A stretch of 64,000 nt of DNA from Cherax quadricarinatus (lineage: Eukaryota > Arthropoda > Malacostraca > Decapoda > Parastacidae): contig NC_091322.1 of the NCBI RefSeq assembly GCF_038502225.1, positions 1,261,281 through 1,325,280 of the forward strand. The letters are read 5' to 3'. The first letter of the stretch is position 1. Each line of letters begins with the position of its first letter. Below, in pieces: positions 42,660-55,007 of the stretch. A program made the position numbers and the translations under genes. The notes under the pieces were generated by a model that ran no database searches, had not been told where the DNA came from, and worked only from the letters and a program-made list of their open reading frames with translations.

Positions 42660-42815
42660 TTGTTTTCTCCCATCCTACCACCAACATAACAGGAAGGTAC
42701 TTACCGCCCTGGACTGTTGTTTTCTCCCATCCTACCACCAACATAACAGGAAGGTACTTAAACCGTCCTGGATGGTTGTTTTCTCCCATCCTACCACCAA
42801 CATAACAGGACAAGT
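42660..42815. repeat. 57-59-bp tandem repeat, 3 copies
   Basis: ttgttttctcccatcctacc then accaacataacaggaaggta recurs at 42660, 42717 and 42776. The third copy is cut after aacaggaca. Confidence 0.93.
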
Positions 42816-43735
42816 GTTTCCTGATGGGGGTCTTAGTCATATGATGACCCACCAATGGAGCTTTTGGTCATCTGACCAAGTCCTTCCTCTGGCTTACAAG
42901 TCTACCACTTTAGAATTTAAACTTTAATAATATTCGACAGAGAAGCCTCAATACAGTGTGAGGACGAGTGATTTTGACCTAAGGGTTTTTAAAAAACATA
43001 TCAGCAAACATTAGGACAGAAACGTTTCTGCCCTGGGATAGTTTTCTAATAAGTGTGCTAGTGTTTGCTCAGGTGTCTTTTTTGAATCACTTGTCAGTGT
43101 CACTCGCTGGCCTACGTAATGTACTGATCTTTTTCACTAAGATATTTGAAGCGACCAACTTTTAAGAAAGTACTACATTGTCTCTCTGGGCTTCTTTAAG
43201 ACCTTTAATACTCGTATACAAAAAATACTCCCATCGAGTGGCATGCCTTGATGCTGATGTACTCTAAGTCTTAACTGTGACTTTTCGCCCAAGTCTGATT
43301 TTTTTTTTTTTTTTGTCAAACATGGATCAAGAAATGTGGAATTTGCAAGGACCCGAAGCACATCTTGATTTAAGGAATTAGCTATTCTCCCATTCTTCGG
43401 ATTAAACTTGACTACCACCCACCCCTCCCATTTCCCAGTTGCTGTATAGCACTTACAATATTGGAGAGGTTTCTCCAGAATCTGAAAACAGCAGACAGGC
43501 TGGGGATCAGTTAGATGAATAGTAGTTCATAACCTGTATACTTCTGTTACGAGAAAATTCATTATTCAGAATCTATATATGTTCTCATCAATACTTAAAT
43601 AAGGAAAAAAAACAGTTTTGTTACACTTGCGGATTTGGAAAAGACATAAATATAGTTGATAGGCTCACTCACACCTGGATCAGATTCATGGAATTCCTTG
43701 TTTATAAAAGTGCAAAGTACCACTAGGACAAGCAC
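42816..43735. other. Unassigned sequence
   Basis: Contains a T-run at 43300-43315. An 81-codon - frame shows no motif. Confidence 0.4.
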
Positions 43736-43739
43736 CCGC

Positions 43740-44254
43740 TAAATTAGGAGAAAAAGCTTAGATCTAGGTGAAATGCTAGAGACAGCTCTTTTGCGTAAGG
43801 GAGGTAGAGCATTAGCCAAAAATTGCATACCTGGATACCTGCATACCAGAAGCCCTAACATCCCCCACCATGAAAGTCTTCGAAAGAGTGATAAGATGCC
43901 AAATTTCACACAATGGAAGAGCACAATCTGCGCAACACAAACCGGCATGGTTTTGGAACTGGAAGATCATGTCACAACTACTAAACCACTCTTGACAAAA
44001 TTACGGAGGCGTTGGAAGAAAAGCAAATCAGATGTGATTCCTACAGATTTTGCAAAGGCGTTTAACAGATGGGGTAATTGCACACAAAATGAGGGCCATA
44101 GACATAACGGGGAAGGTAGATGGATTTTAAAGTTTGACAGGTAGAATACAAAGTAGTAGTATTAAACAAAGCAGAATCCAGGATTAGCGAGGTAAAAAAC
44201 TCAGTACCCCAAGGTACAGTCCTGGCACCTCTGTTGTTACTTCAAAGCAGACAT
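43740..44254 (+). mobile_element. Old LINE B copy, left half, interrupted
   Basis: Decayed + strand RT: VFERVIRCQISHN, DVIPTDFAKAFNR, ITGKVGRWILKF-like, SVPQGTVLAPLLLL. It is interrupted at 44254 by a younger LINE B on - and appears to resume at about 45715. Confidence 0.7.
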
Positions 44255-45690
44255 ACCTGGAGGTTACCTGGAGGTTATTCCGGGGATCAACGCCCCCGCG
44301 GCCCGGTCCATGACCAGGCCTCCCGATGGATCAGGGCCTGATCAACTAGGCTGTTACTGCTGGCCGCACGCAGTCCGACGTACGAGCCACAGCCCGGCTG
44401 ATCCGGCACCGACTTTAGGTATCTGTCCAGCTCTCTCTTGAAGGCAGCCAGGGGTTTATTGGCAATTCCCCTAATGCTTGATGGGAGGCTGTTGAACAGT
44501 TTTGGGCCCCGGACACTTATGGTGTTTTCTCTTAGTGTACCAATGGCGCCCCTACTTTTTATTGGCAGCATTTTGCATCGCCTGCCCAGTCTTTTACTTT
44601 CGTAGGGAGTGATTTCCGTGTGCAGATTTGGGACCATTCCTTCCAAGATTTTCCAAGTGTAGATTATGATATATCTCTCCCTCCTGCGTTCCAACGAGTA
44701 CAAGTCAAGTGCTTCCAAGCGTTCCCAGTAGTTAAGGTGCTTGACAGAACTTATACGTGCAGTAAAGGATCTCTGTACGCTCTAGATCTGCGATTTCACC
44801 TGCTTTGAATGGAGATGTTAATGTACAGCAGTATTCCAGCCTAGAGAGAACAAGTGATTTGAAAAGGATCATCATGGGCTTGGCATCTCTCGTTTTGAAA
44901 GTTCTCATTATCCATCCTATCATTTTCTTTGCACGTGCGATCGTGGCACTGTTGTGATCCTTGAAAGTGAGATCCTCAGACATTACTACTCCCAGGTCCC
45001 TTACATTATTTTTCCGCTCTATTGTATGGCCGGAGTCAGTAGTATACTCTGTTCTAGTTATTATCTCCTCCAGTTTTCCATAACGGAGTAGTTGGAATTT
45101 GTCCTCATTGAACATCATATTTTTTACCGTTGCCCACAGGAAAACTTTGTTTATATCTTCTTGGAGGTTAACCGCGTCCTCAGCAGATGACAGCCTCATG
45201 CAGATCCTAGTATCATCCGCAAAGGATGATACGGTGCTGTGGTGTATATCTCTGTTTATGTCTGATATGAGGATAAGGAATAAGATGGGGGCGAGTACTG
45301 TGCCTTGTGGAACAGAGCTCTTCACTATGGCAGCCTCCGATTTAACTCTGTTGACCACTACTCTTTGTGTTCGATTTGTTAGGAAGTTGAAGATTCATCT
45401 CCCCACTTTCCCAGTTATTCCTTTAGCACGTATTTTATGGGCTATTACGCCATGATCGCATTTGTCAAATGCTTTTGCAAAGTCTGTGTATATTACATCT
45501 GCATTCTGATTTTCTTCCACTGCATCCAAGGCCATGTCATAGTGATCCAGTAGTTGTGAGAGGCAGGAGCGACCTGCCCTGAACCCATGTTGCCCTGGAT
45601 TGTGCAGATTTTGGGAATCCAGGTGATTTGCAATCCTGCTTCTTAGCACTCTTTCAAAGATTTTTATGATGTGGGATGTCGTGTCATTAC
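44255..45690 (-). mobile_element. LINE B, longest RT-containing copy, 5'-truncated
   Basis: In - order: TSHIIKIFERVLRSRIANHL, FRAGRSCLSQLLDHYDMALD, DVIYTDFAKAFDKCDHGVIA, a TGA stop at about 45393, SVPQGTVLAPILFLILISDI, SSFADDTRICMRLSS (the catalytic box), NVRDLGVVMSEDLTFKDHN, then a 2-bp deletion near 44780 that shifts frame, LYSLERRRERYIIIYTWKIL and SWTGPRGR. It ends in the gggcgttgatcc/cctccaggt tail at 44255. No endonuclease domain: truncated just upstream of the RT fingers. Two lesions make it inactive, but it is the best guide to the family here. Confidence 0.92.
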
Positions 45691-45714
45691 GATTTCGTGA
45701 CGTTTAGTGGTGAT

Positions 45715-46300
45715 AAGTTCCAGCTGCTTAGGTATGGAAAGAACGAAGAGCTCCAAAGGGACACTGTATATAAAAACCAAGAGGACAAAAGGAACACGTG
45801 AATGACCTGGGAGTAATTATGTCAGCTAACCTTTCTTTCAAAGAACACAATAAGGCAAATATTACGACAGCCAGGAAAATGACGGGGTGGATAATGAAAA
45901 TTTTCAAAACAAGGGAAATAGTGCCGAAAGGAAAACTACTCAAATCGTTTGTGCTCTCTTCTATAGAATATTGTTCAGTCTTGACGGCCCCGTTCAAGAC
46001 AAGAGAGCTATCAGCTGAAACAGAGATCATTTACTGACCGCATAGAGCCAATAAAACATTTAAATTACTGGGACGCCTCAGTCCTAAATATGTACCAACT
46101 GGAGCGAAGGAGATACACGATAATATATACGTGGAAAGTATCTGAGGGCATAGTCTCAAACCTGCGGACTGCCATAACATACTGGAGTGAGAGATAAGGG
46201 AGGAACATCTTACCAGAAGATATCAAACACTGTTGGGACAAGTGTAGAAGTTTTAAAGAGAAAACTTGTCAAGTATCTTCATCAGGTTCTAGATAAATCA
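45715..46300 (+). mobile_element. Old LINE B copy, right half
   Basis: SGDKFQLLRYGKNEEL, then after a frameshift VNDLGVIMSANLSFKEHNKA, NITTARKMTGWIMKIFKTRE and LKSFVLSSIEYCSVLTAPFK. A decayed LNYWDASVLNMYQLERRRYT block follows. It is collinear with the half at 43740, with roughly 80 codons between the two missing. Confidence 0.78.
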
Positions 46301-46309
46301 GGCCTTATG

Positions 46310-46420
46310 GATATGTAAGTCAGCGGGTCGCCAGCAGCAATAGCTTGGTTAACCAGACGAGCCTAACCTAAGGCCGGGCTTCAGGAGTAGAAAAACTCTA
46401 AACCCATCAAAGATAAATCA
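46310..46420 (+). mobile_element. LINE 3'-UTR continuation
   Basis: gtcagcgggtcgccagcagc and aggccgggcttcaggagtag resemble the 3' region at 29600-29710. Confidence 0.5.
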
Positions 46421-46506
46421 GAGTTAAATATGTTTAAAAAGTGAAGTATGTGTAGTTGAAAGTTAAAAGGTGTACATAGTTTTTATTTAGATATTGAGGC
46501 TGAGGT

Positions 46507-46560
46507 TAGGATACGTGAGAGAGAGAGACAGAGACAGACAGACAGACAGAGAGAGAGTGC
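46507..46560. repeat. (GA)n/(GACA)n microsatellite
   Basis: gagagagagacagagacaga then cagacagacagagagag. Confidence 0.9.
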
Positions 46561-46574
46561 AAATATTTTTTAGT

Positions 46575-47640
46575 AAATATTGATCTTAGACAGGGAAGTG
46601 TGATGTCCCTGGGACTGTTAAATGTATTTTAAGTTGGAGCAGCCACAGCAGCGAACGTATGTCTTAGGAAGAAGTGTGGTTGTTAAACTTGTTTGTTGAT
46701 GACAGTGCTTTTGGGAGATGTGTCTTTTGAGGAGTTCGAGGTGTGTAAAACAAGGAAGATGAAAAATCATTATAGAAAAGAAACGATGAGAATATAAAAA
46801 AAAATAGGTAATTAGAGATGGAAGGTCCAGATTGTTTGGACGGAGTGTGATGAAGGGATATAGGAGAGTAATAATGTTGCTAGAATTACCGACAATATGT
46901 TAAGTAAAAGGACACTAAGTGCAGCTAGTGCGGCTTTTATTGTAGCAACGTTTCGTTCTCCAGGCTTTTTGTCAAGCCATTACGACTTGACAAAGCTTCT
47001 GGAGAGCGAAACTTTGCCACAGTAAAAGGTCGCATTAATTGCACTTGTGGAAATAAGAGTAAGTATTAAAGAAAGAGGCTTATCAATGGGGGTAGAAAAG
47101 AGATTGTAGCAGTGCGGTGGTGCCAACATTTTTGTATGGCCTGTGAACGTTGCAGCTGGGAGGAAGGTGCATGGAGTGGAAATGCCACGTTTAAACTCAG
47201 TGTTTAGTAAGAATATTGTGTATAAAATAAGCAGTGAAGAAATTAGACAGTGGTATGAAAGGTAAAATTAAGCGAGTGGAGAAAATGGGTTATTGAGATG
47301 GTTTGGGCATGTTAATTAAACAAATGGAGAAAAATTGAGAGATAGTAGGGCATAAATATTTAGTGAATGTGAGATGATGAATGGGGACATGAAGAAGTGC
47401 TGCGAGGATAACGTGAAAGTCTGAACGTTCATCAGGCAGGAGTGAACATGTTAGATCGGAGCGGAGACAATTTCGTCAGATGTGACGTGCTGCTAGAATG
47501 TGAATAAAGTAACATCTGGGAAAGAATTCCAGGAAAGCGATGGGCCAGATCTGAGTTTGAATGAAGGGGATGGTGTTTCAGTGGGATGTTGAGTGAACTA
47601 GCGAAAACACTGCTATCGACCTAGTGATGGTGAAAGTGTT
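46575..47640 (+). mobile_element. RTE-like LINE remnant split by a foldback element
   Basis: Left part: DLRQGSVMSPG, LLNV, then a decayed LLFADDTALLGD-like stretch. Right part from about 47056: ERGLSMGVEKRL-like, VEMPRLNSVFSKNIVYKISS, LLRWFGHVN, and a 3' block with ggatggtgtttcagtgggat. RWFGHV and the LRQGxVMSPxLFNV motif are typical of RTE-type retrotransposons. Many stops. Interrupted at 46876-47055. Confidence 0.65.
46876..47055. mobile_element. Foldback element, AACGTTTCG arm, nested in RTE-like LINE
   Basis: gtgcagctagtgcggctttt, attgtagcaacgtttcgttc and tccagg are mirrored by ctggagagcgaaactttgcc, acagtaaaaggtcgcattaa and ttgcacttgtgg. The centre is ttgtcaagccattacgactt. A second partial copy is at 39611-39685. 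Confidence 0.8.
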
Positions 47641-48689
47641 TTCTTCTGCCACTATTAGAAATTTCCTAATCTGTAATTATACCGTTTTTACTTTATCTTT
47701 TAGCCTGTTACTATTTGCTAGTCTATTATTTTGTTAGTTTGTTACTAACAGTAACAGACTATTTGTAAGTGGTTTACGGGATTGTTTTACCCCCTCCCCC
47801 CGACCCGTTCGTAGATCAGGCCTCCTAGAATTACAGTACTGTTAAGAATCACATAGGGAAGTAAAGGTTTGTGTATATTTAATTTAATCAGGTTTGTAAG
47901 ATTTACCAATCCTTCCTCGATGTAAAACATGTAACAGCTTTCCAGTTAAGTCATTTGACAGGACGGCTGTACCTCCCACGGTCGTTGCTGTATACCAGCC
48001 TACTATCTACCTTGGAAAACAAGTGTTACAAAGGCACGTGTTGATCGGGCTGAGCAGCGCTACACAGGTACCACCGCGCCTGACCCACCGTCATCCCTTC
48101 AGGAATTCTGGTACCTTGACCCTGCTGTTGTGAAACTGATTCAAACATCAGGGGGATGCCAAGCTCCCGTCACTTGTACTCACATACATTGGCTACCAGG
48201 TAAACTGTGGCTTGGCTGAGCCCCCTCGCCATTGATAGCTCATAATGTGAGCGTATTGGGTAGCTCTCAGTAGTCACCGCCTTTGTGTGTGTGCGTGTTC
48301 CATTTGTTAAAGGCACTTCTTGATAGACACCTTGTCTTTATTGCAAGTGTGTTGCATCGCAAGTCGCGTCGCCACTGGAGTCGCAAGTCTTGCGTGCGTG
48401 CAGATCCATTTACCCACCCACCTTCACGTGTACTCGCATACTTGTTCGTGTGGGTGGAGACCTCCTGGTTCCTCCTGGATCACTATGAATAGCATCACTA
48501 ACTTCTTGACTCTCGTGTCTAAACACTTGTACTTTTGAAACTTGCTTGCTCTCACCTTGACGCTTGCATCGCCCCGGTATTTTATAATTCGCTTGTATGT
48601 GACTCAGCATGTTATAATTATTGTGGCATTTGTGTATTGCAGGAAGCATTCAGAAATTAACGTTGGGAACCTGTTAAGGAAATGACCGT
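47641..48689. other. Unassigned sequence
   Basis: Several short frames (48283-48538) have no motif. I see no splice-supported exon and no RNA gene. Confidence 0.4.
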
Positions 48690-49218
48690 AGTGATAGCAG
48701 GTATTTGTTTATAGTGGGAAGGAGGAAGAGTGGTAGCAACAGGTGTTTGTTTTTAGTGGGATGGAGGGAGAGAACTGGTAGTAACAGGTGTTTGTTTATA
48801 GTGGGAAGGAGGGAGAGAACTGGTAGTAACAGGTGTTTGTTTATAGTGGGAAGGAGGGAGAAAACTGGTAGTAACAGGTGTTTGTTTATAGTGGGAAGGA
48901 GGGAGAAAACTGGTAGTAACAGGTGTTTGTTTATAGTGGGAAGGAGGGAGAAAACTGGTAGTAACAGGTGTTTGTTTATAGTGGGATGGGGGGAGAAAAC
49001 TGGTAGTAACAGGTGTTTGTTTATAGTGGGAAGGAGGGAGAAAACTGGTAGTAACAGGTGTTTGTTTATGGTGGGAAGGAGGGAGAAAACTGGTAGTAAC
49101 AGGTGTTTGTTTATAGTGGGAAGGAGGGAGAAAACTGGTAGTAACAGGTGTTTGTTTATAGTGGGAAGGAGGGAGAAAACTGGTAGTAACAGGTGTTTGT
49201 TTATAGTGGGATGGGGGG
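48690..49218. repeat. 45-bp minisatellite, about 11-12 copies
   Basis: Units contain gtgggaaggagggagaaaac, then tggtagtaacaggtgtttgt. The first units differ (gagagaac, shortened), the middle ones are near-identical and the last ends in a G-run. 15 codons per unit (GRREKTGSNRCLFIV) keep one + frame open. Not coding. Confidence 0.96.
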
Positions 49219-49738
49219 GGGGGAAGTTAAGTATCAGGATAATTTCTAATACCTTTCGTATTCATTATTTTTAGTTTTCATTTTCATAGAGTTAATTGCC
49301 ATTTTATCTCTTCTACTTTCTCAATATCTTTTCCTTCATTTCGTAGCTTTGTGCGTCATCGTTCCCTGCCTCGTCTTCCGTCTTTCATGAGCACTGATGG
49401 AAGCACGCCACGCTCACTTTCTTATATTAAGTCTTGCCTGACAGCATCTTTTGTTTACCAGCCAACTCGGCCTGTGGTTCATATGTTGTCCCCTCATTAT
49501 GTCAGTGTTTGGCCACCAGAGAGGGAGTCTTCATACCCGGGGCAGTTGAGCAGGGCACTACTTGAGTACTAAAGTTATGCTCACTTTATTTTCACAGCCT
49601 AAGAGCTGTTATCTTATCTCAGCTTATTTCAAAACTTATCCCGTTTATACGGCAGTATAATTATTGGTAAAATTACAGATTATGTAATTATAAGCAAGGA
49701 AAAGTAATGACAATACTGCTACGTTCCTCTTGCCCAAA
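49219..49738. other. Unassigned sequence
   Basis: A 73-codon + frame at 49351-49572 has no motif. Confidence 0.4.
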
Positions 49739-49772
49739 ACAGGATGGAGCCTTATATAAGGCTCCATCCTGT
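49739..49772. repeat. Perfect 34-bp palindrome
   Basis: acaggatggagcctta, then tataaggctccatcctgt, reads identically on both strands, centred on TATATA with no loop. It lies just left of a foldback-family fragment and may be its original inner or outer arm. Confidence 0.95.
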
Positions 49773-49794
49773 CACTTCATCTCCATATTGTTTC

Positions 49795-49990
49795 ATACTA
49801 TGGAACAATGCTCTTCTCCAGACTGAGGGACTGACCACCTCAAAACTTTAAGGGTGATGGACTGATTACATCGTCTTCTAGTATCTTCTGCTTCTATCAA
49901 CTTTTCTGTACTCGACTGAAGAAGCCTACTGTGTAGGCGAAACGTTTCATAATAAAGATACCTAACTGTTGCATATGTGTCTTACCTAAC
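49795..49990. mobile_element. Foldback-family fragment (single arm)
   Basis: gactgagggactgaccacct, ggtgatggactgattacatc, cgactgaagaagcctactgt, gtaggcgaaacgtttcataa and taaagatacctaactgttgc are the inner and right-arm blocks of the family at 57632-58029. The left arm is missing. It directly precedes the 42-bp array. Confidence 0.75.
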
Positions 49991-50025
49991 AACCTGTCGG
50001 TATTTTATACCATTTTAATGTTCCA

Positions 50026-53000
50026 TCAACAGTTGTGTAGCAGGAATCACCACTACCTACACCTGTATCAACAGTTGTGTAGCAGGTATCACCACTACCT
50101 ACACCTGTATCAACAGTTGTGTAGCAGGTATCACCACTACCTACACCTGTATCAACAGTTGGGTAGCAGGTATCACCACTACCTACACCTGTATCAACAG
50201 TTGTGTAGCAGGAATCACCACTACCTACACCTGTATCAACAGTTGTGTAGCAGGTATCACCACTACCTACACCTGTATCAACAGTTGGGTAGCAGGTATC
50301 ACCACTACCTACACCTGTATCAACAGTTGTGTAGCAGGAATCACCACTACCTACACCTGTATCAACAGTTGTGTAGCAGGTATCACCATTACCTACACCT
50401 GTATCAACAGTTGGGTAGCAGGTATCACCACTACCTACACCTGTATCAACAGTTGGGTAGCAGGTATCACCACTACCTACACCTGTATCAACAGTTGTGT
50501 AGCAGGTATCATTACTACCTACACCTGTATCAACAGTTGTGTAGCAGGTATCTACTACCTACACCTGTATCAACAGTTGTGTAACAGGTATCACCACTAC
50601 CTACACCTGTATCAACAGTTGGGTAGCAGGTATCACCACTACCTACACCTGTATCAACAGTTGTGTAGCAGGTATCATTACTACCTACACCTGTATCAAC
50701 AGTTGTGTAGCAGGTATCACTACTACCTACACCTGTATCAACAGTTGGGTAGCAGGTATCACCACTACCTACACATGTATCAACAGTTGTGTAGCAGGTA
50801 TCAGTACTACCTACACCTGTATCGACAGATGTGTAGCAGGTATCACTACTACCTATACCTGTATCAACAGTTGTGTAGCAGGTATCACTACTACCTACAC
50901 CTGTATCAACAGTTGGGTAGCAGGTATCACCACTACCTACACTTGTATCAACAGTTGGGTAGCAGGTATCACTACTACCTACACCTGTATCAACAGTTGT
51001 GTAGCAGGTATCACCACTACCTACACCTGTATCACCAGTTGTGTAGCAGGTATCACTACTACCTACACCTGTATCACCAGTTGTGTAGCAGGTATCACTA
51101 CTACCTACACCTGTATCAACAGTTGTGTAGCAGGTATCACCACTACCTACACCTGTATCAACAGTTGTGTAGCAGGTATCACCACTACCTACACCTGTAT
51201 CAACAGTTGGGTAGCAGGTATCACTACTACCTACACCTGTATCAACAGTTGTGTAGCAGGTATCACCACTACCTACACCTGTATCAACAGTTGGGTAGCA
51301 GGTATCACCACTACCTACACCTGTATCAACAGTTGTGTAGCAGGTATCACCACTACCTACACCTGTATCAACAGTTGTGTAGCAGGTATCACTACTACCT
51401 ACACCTGTATCAACAGTTGTGTAGCAGGTATCACCACTACCTACACCTGTATCAACAGTTGTGTAGCAGGTATCACCACTACCTACACCTGTATCAACAG
51501 TTGGGTAGCAGGTATCACTACTACCTACACCTGTATCAACAGTTGTGTAGCAGGTATCACCACTACCTACACCTGTATCAACAGTTGGGTAGCAGGTATC
51601 ACCACTACCTACACCTGTATCAACAGTTGTGTAGCAGGTATCACCACTACCTACACCTGTATCAACAGTTGTGTAGCAGGTATCACCACTACCTACACCT
51701 GTATCAACAGTTGGGTAGCAGGTATCACCACTACTTACACATGTATCAACAGTTGTGTAGCATGTATCACCACTACCTACACCTGTATCAACAGTTGGGT
51801 AGCAGGTATCACCACTACCTACACCTGTATCAACAGTTGGGTAGCCGGTATCACCACTACCTACACCTGTATCAACAGTTGGGTAGCAGGTATCACCACT
51901 ACTTACACATGTATCAGCAGTTGTGTAGCAGGTATCACCACTACCTACACCTGTATCAACAGTTGTGTAGCAGGTATCACCACTACCTACACCTGTATCA
52001 ACAGTTGTGTAGCAGGTATCACCACTACCTACACGTTTCAACAGTTGGGTAGCAGGTATCACTACTACCTACACCTGTATCAACAGTTGTGTAGCAGGTA
52101 TCACCACTACCTACACTTGTATCAACAGTTGTGTAGCAGGTATCACCACTACCTACACTTGTATCAACAGTTGTGTAGCAGGTATCACCACTACCTACAC
52201 CTGTATCAACAGTTGTGTAGCAGGTATCACCACTACCTACACCTGTATCAACAGTTGTGTAGCAGGTATCACCACTACCGACACCTGTATCAACAGTTGT
52301 GTAGCAGGAATCGCCACTTCCTACACCTGTATCAATAGTTATGTAGCAGGTATCACCACTACCTACACCTATATCAACAGTTGTGTTGCAGGTATCACCA
52401 CTACCTACACCTGTATCAACAGTTGTGTAGCAGGTATCACCACTACCGACACCTGTATCAACAGTTGTGTAGCAGGAATCACCACTTCCTACACCTGTAT
52501 CAATAGTTATGTAGCAGGTATCACCACTACCTACACCTGTATCAACAGTTAGGTAACAGGTATCACCACTACCTACACCTGTATCAACAGTTGAGTAGCA
52601 GGTATTACCACTACCTACACCTGTATCAACAGTTGTGTAGCAGGAATCACCACTACCTACACATGTATCAACAGTTGTGTAGCAGGTATCACCACTACCT
52701 ACACCTGTATCAACAGTTGTGTAGCAGGTATCACCACTACCTACACCTGTATCAACAGTTGTGTAGCAGGTATCACCACTACCTACACCTGTATCAACAG
52801 TTGGGTAGCAGGTATCACCACTACCTACACCTGTATCAACAGTTGGGTAGCAGGTATCACCACTACCTATACCTGTATCAACAGTTGGGTAGCAGGTATC
52901 ACCACTACCTACACCTGTATCAACAGTTGTGTGGCAGGAATCACCACTACCTACACATGTATCAGCAGTGTAGCAGGTATCACCACTACCTACACCTGTA

Positions 53001-53443
53001 TCAACAGTTGTAAAGCAGGTATCACCACTACCTACACCTGTATCAACAGTTGTGTAGCAGGTATCTCCACTACCTACACTTGCATCAACAGTTGAATAAC
53101 AAGTATCACCACTACCTATACCTGCATCAACAGTTGAATAACAAGTATCACCACTACCTACACCTGTATCAACAGTTGGGTAGCAGGTATAACCACTACC
53201 TACACCTGTATCAGCAGTTAGGTAGCAGGTATCACCACTACCTACACCTGTATCAACAGTTAGGTAACAGGTATCATCACTACCTACACCTGTATCAACA
53301 GATGGGTAGCAGGTCTCACCACTACCTACACTTGTATCAACAGTTGGGTAGTAGGTCTCACCACTACCTACACCTGTATGAACAGTTAGGTAACAGGTAT
53401 CACTATTACCTACACCTGTATCAACAGTTGGGTAACAGGTATC
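50026..53443. repeat. 42-bp minisatellite, about 81 copies
   Basis: Units contain cagttgtgtagcaggtatca, then ccactacctacacctgtatc. Variants are gtgtag/gggtag and atcacc/atcact, plus some with aggaatc. A four-unit block with accgacacc, cacttccta and atagttatg occurs twice, 168 bp apart (markers 52277 and 52445). 14 codons per unit keep the - strand open (VDTGVGSGDTCYTT) for about 500 codons per segment. No signal peptide or unique end supports a gene. Confidence 0.97.
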
Positions 53444-54140
53444 CTCATGATTTATCAATAGTCAGATGCCATATCCATCTTAAACGTGTAATAAGTGAAG
53501 ATAACATTGACTCAGTGTTTGTAACATAGTGTCAGGTAGTAACACTGGTCCAGTGTTCCAGGATAATATTCACTCAGTGTTTGCAAGACGGTTTAACACA
53601 GTACACTTCCCTTCCCTCCTCCCCTCACGTCATTATGTCAAGCAACAGTCGAGGGAAAAAAAATGTACCGTGTGTCACAAGTGCTCGTGAATAAGGTCGA
53701 CCAGATTCGTTACTGCCGGTGTATCAACTGTAACGGTTTCCTTCCCATTACAAATGTTATCAAGGTTTTCTTTCCTTTTTTTTTCGTCTTGAGTGACCCT
53801 AGGGAGAGAGTACCTGTTGTGTGACCTGCCCACCCTGCCTTCCCACCCACCATTTAAACCTCACCCCACTTCCTCTATTCTCACTTGATTAGTTTTATCC
53901 TACATCCATTTGCTGCTTTAGTGCACCGCCCCCTTTTTCCCTCTTTCATGGTATCTGATAGCTTTTTTTGGCGGAGATCTGTCCTTTATATATATATTTA
54001 GAGGGGTATTACCTTGGGATCCTTTTTAGTTTAAATCAGATTTTTTTTTTAACATGTTTGATTATGGGGGGGTACTATTTCCAGTAGCTGGTGAGTCAGT
54101 ATGGTGGTGTTCTTGGAAGCTACAAGTCTCTAAATTCATT
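53444..54140. other. Unassigned; pyrimidine- and T-rich stretches
   Basis: No gene or repeat family recognised. A 160-codon + frame reaching 53529 is a read-out of the array. Confidence 0.4.
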
Positions 54141-54152
54141 CTCTCTCTCTAG
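54141..54152. repeat. (CT)n flank of a LINE insertion
   Basis: ctctctctct directly precedes the LINE B 5' junction, and (TC)n also follows its 3' end. Confidence 0.8.
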
Positions 54153-54932
54153 ATAATAACTAGAACAGAGTATACTACAAACTCTGGCCATACAGTAGAG
54201 CGAAAAAATAATGTGAGGGACCTGGGAGTGGTAATGTCTGAGGATCTCACTTTCAAGGATCACAACAATGCCACGATCACAAATGCAAATAAAATGATAG
54301 GATGGACAATGAGAACGTTCAAAACAAGAGATGCGAAGCCAATGATGATCCTTTTCAAATCACTTGTTCTCTCTAGGCTGGAATACTGCTGTACATTAAC
54401 ATGTCCGTTCAAAGCAGGTGAAATTGCGGATCTAGAGAATGTACAGAGGATCTTTACTGCACATATAAGTTCTATCAAGCACCTCAACTACTGGGAACGC
54501 TTGGAAGCACTTGCCCTGTACTCGCTGGAACGCAGGAGAGAGAGAGATATATCATAATCTACACTTGGAAATTCATAGAAGGAATGGTCCCGAATCTGCA
54601 CACAGAAATCACTCCCTACGAAAGTAAAAGACTGGGCAGGCGATGCAAAATACCCCCAATTAAAAGTAGGGGCGCCATTGGTACACTAAAAGAAAACACC
54701 ATAAGTATCCCACCAACCATAAGGGGAATTACCAATAGGCCCCTGGCTGCCTTCAAGAAGGAGCTGAACAGATACCTAAAGTCGGTGCCGGATCAGCCAG
54801 GCTATGGTTTGTACGTTGGACTGCGTGCGGCTAGCAGTAACAGCCTGATTGATCAGGCCCTGATCCATCGGGAGGCCTGGTCGTGGACCGGGCCGCAGGG
54901 GCGTTGATCCCCGGAATGCCCTCCTGGTAGAC
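54153..54932 (+). mobile_element. LINE B, 5'-truncated, between (CT)n tracts
   Basis: Starts as IITRTEYTTNSGHTVERKNN, then MRDLGVVMSEDLTFKDHNNA, KMIGWTMRTFKTRDAKPMMI and SRLEYCCTLTCPFKAGEIAD. A frameshift near 54548 precedes GMVPNLHTEITPYESKRLGR, and a short deletion occurs before IRGITNRPLAAFKKELNRYL. It ends SWTGPQGR and the tail gggcgttgatccccggaatg, ccctcctggta. The + orientation complements the - copies at 7637 and 44255. Confidence 0.92.
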
Positions 54933-54935
54933 TCA

Positions 54936-54936
54936 C

Positions 54937-55004
<68 letters not shown>
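54936..55004. repeat. (TC)n microsatellite at LINE 3' end
   Basis: actcactcac, then about 30 tc units starting four bases after the LINE tail. Confidence 0.98.

Positions 55005-55007
<3 letters not shown>

Noticed and set aside
50530..53458. Two long - strand frames (VDTGVGSGDTCYTT repeats) resembling secreted repeat proteins
   Set aside because: 42-bp array. No signal peptide, and the frame is broken where one unit is shortened near 52040.
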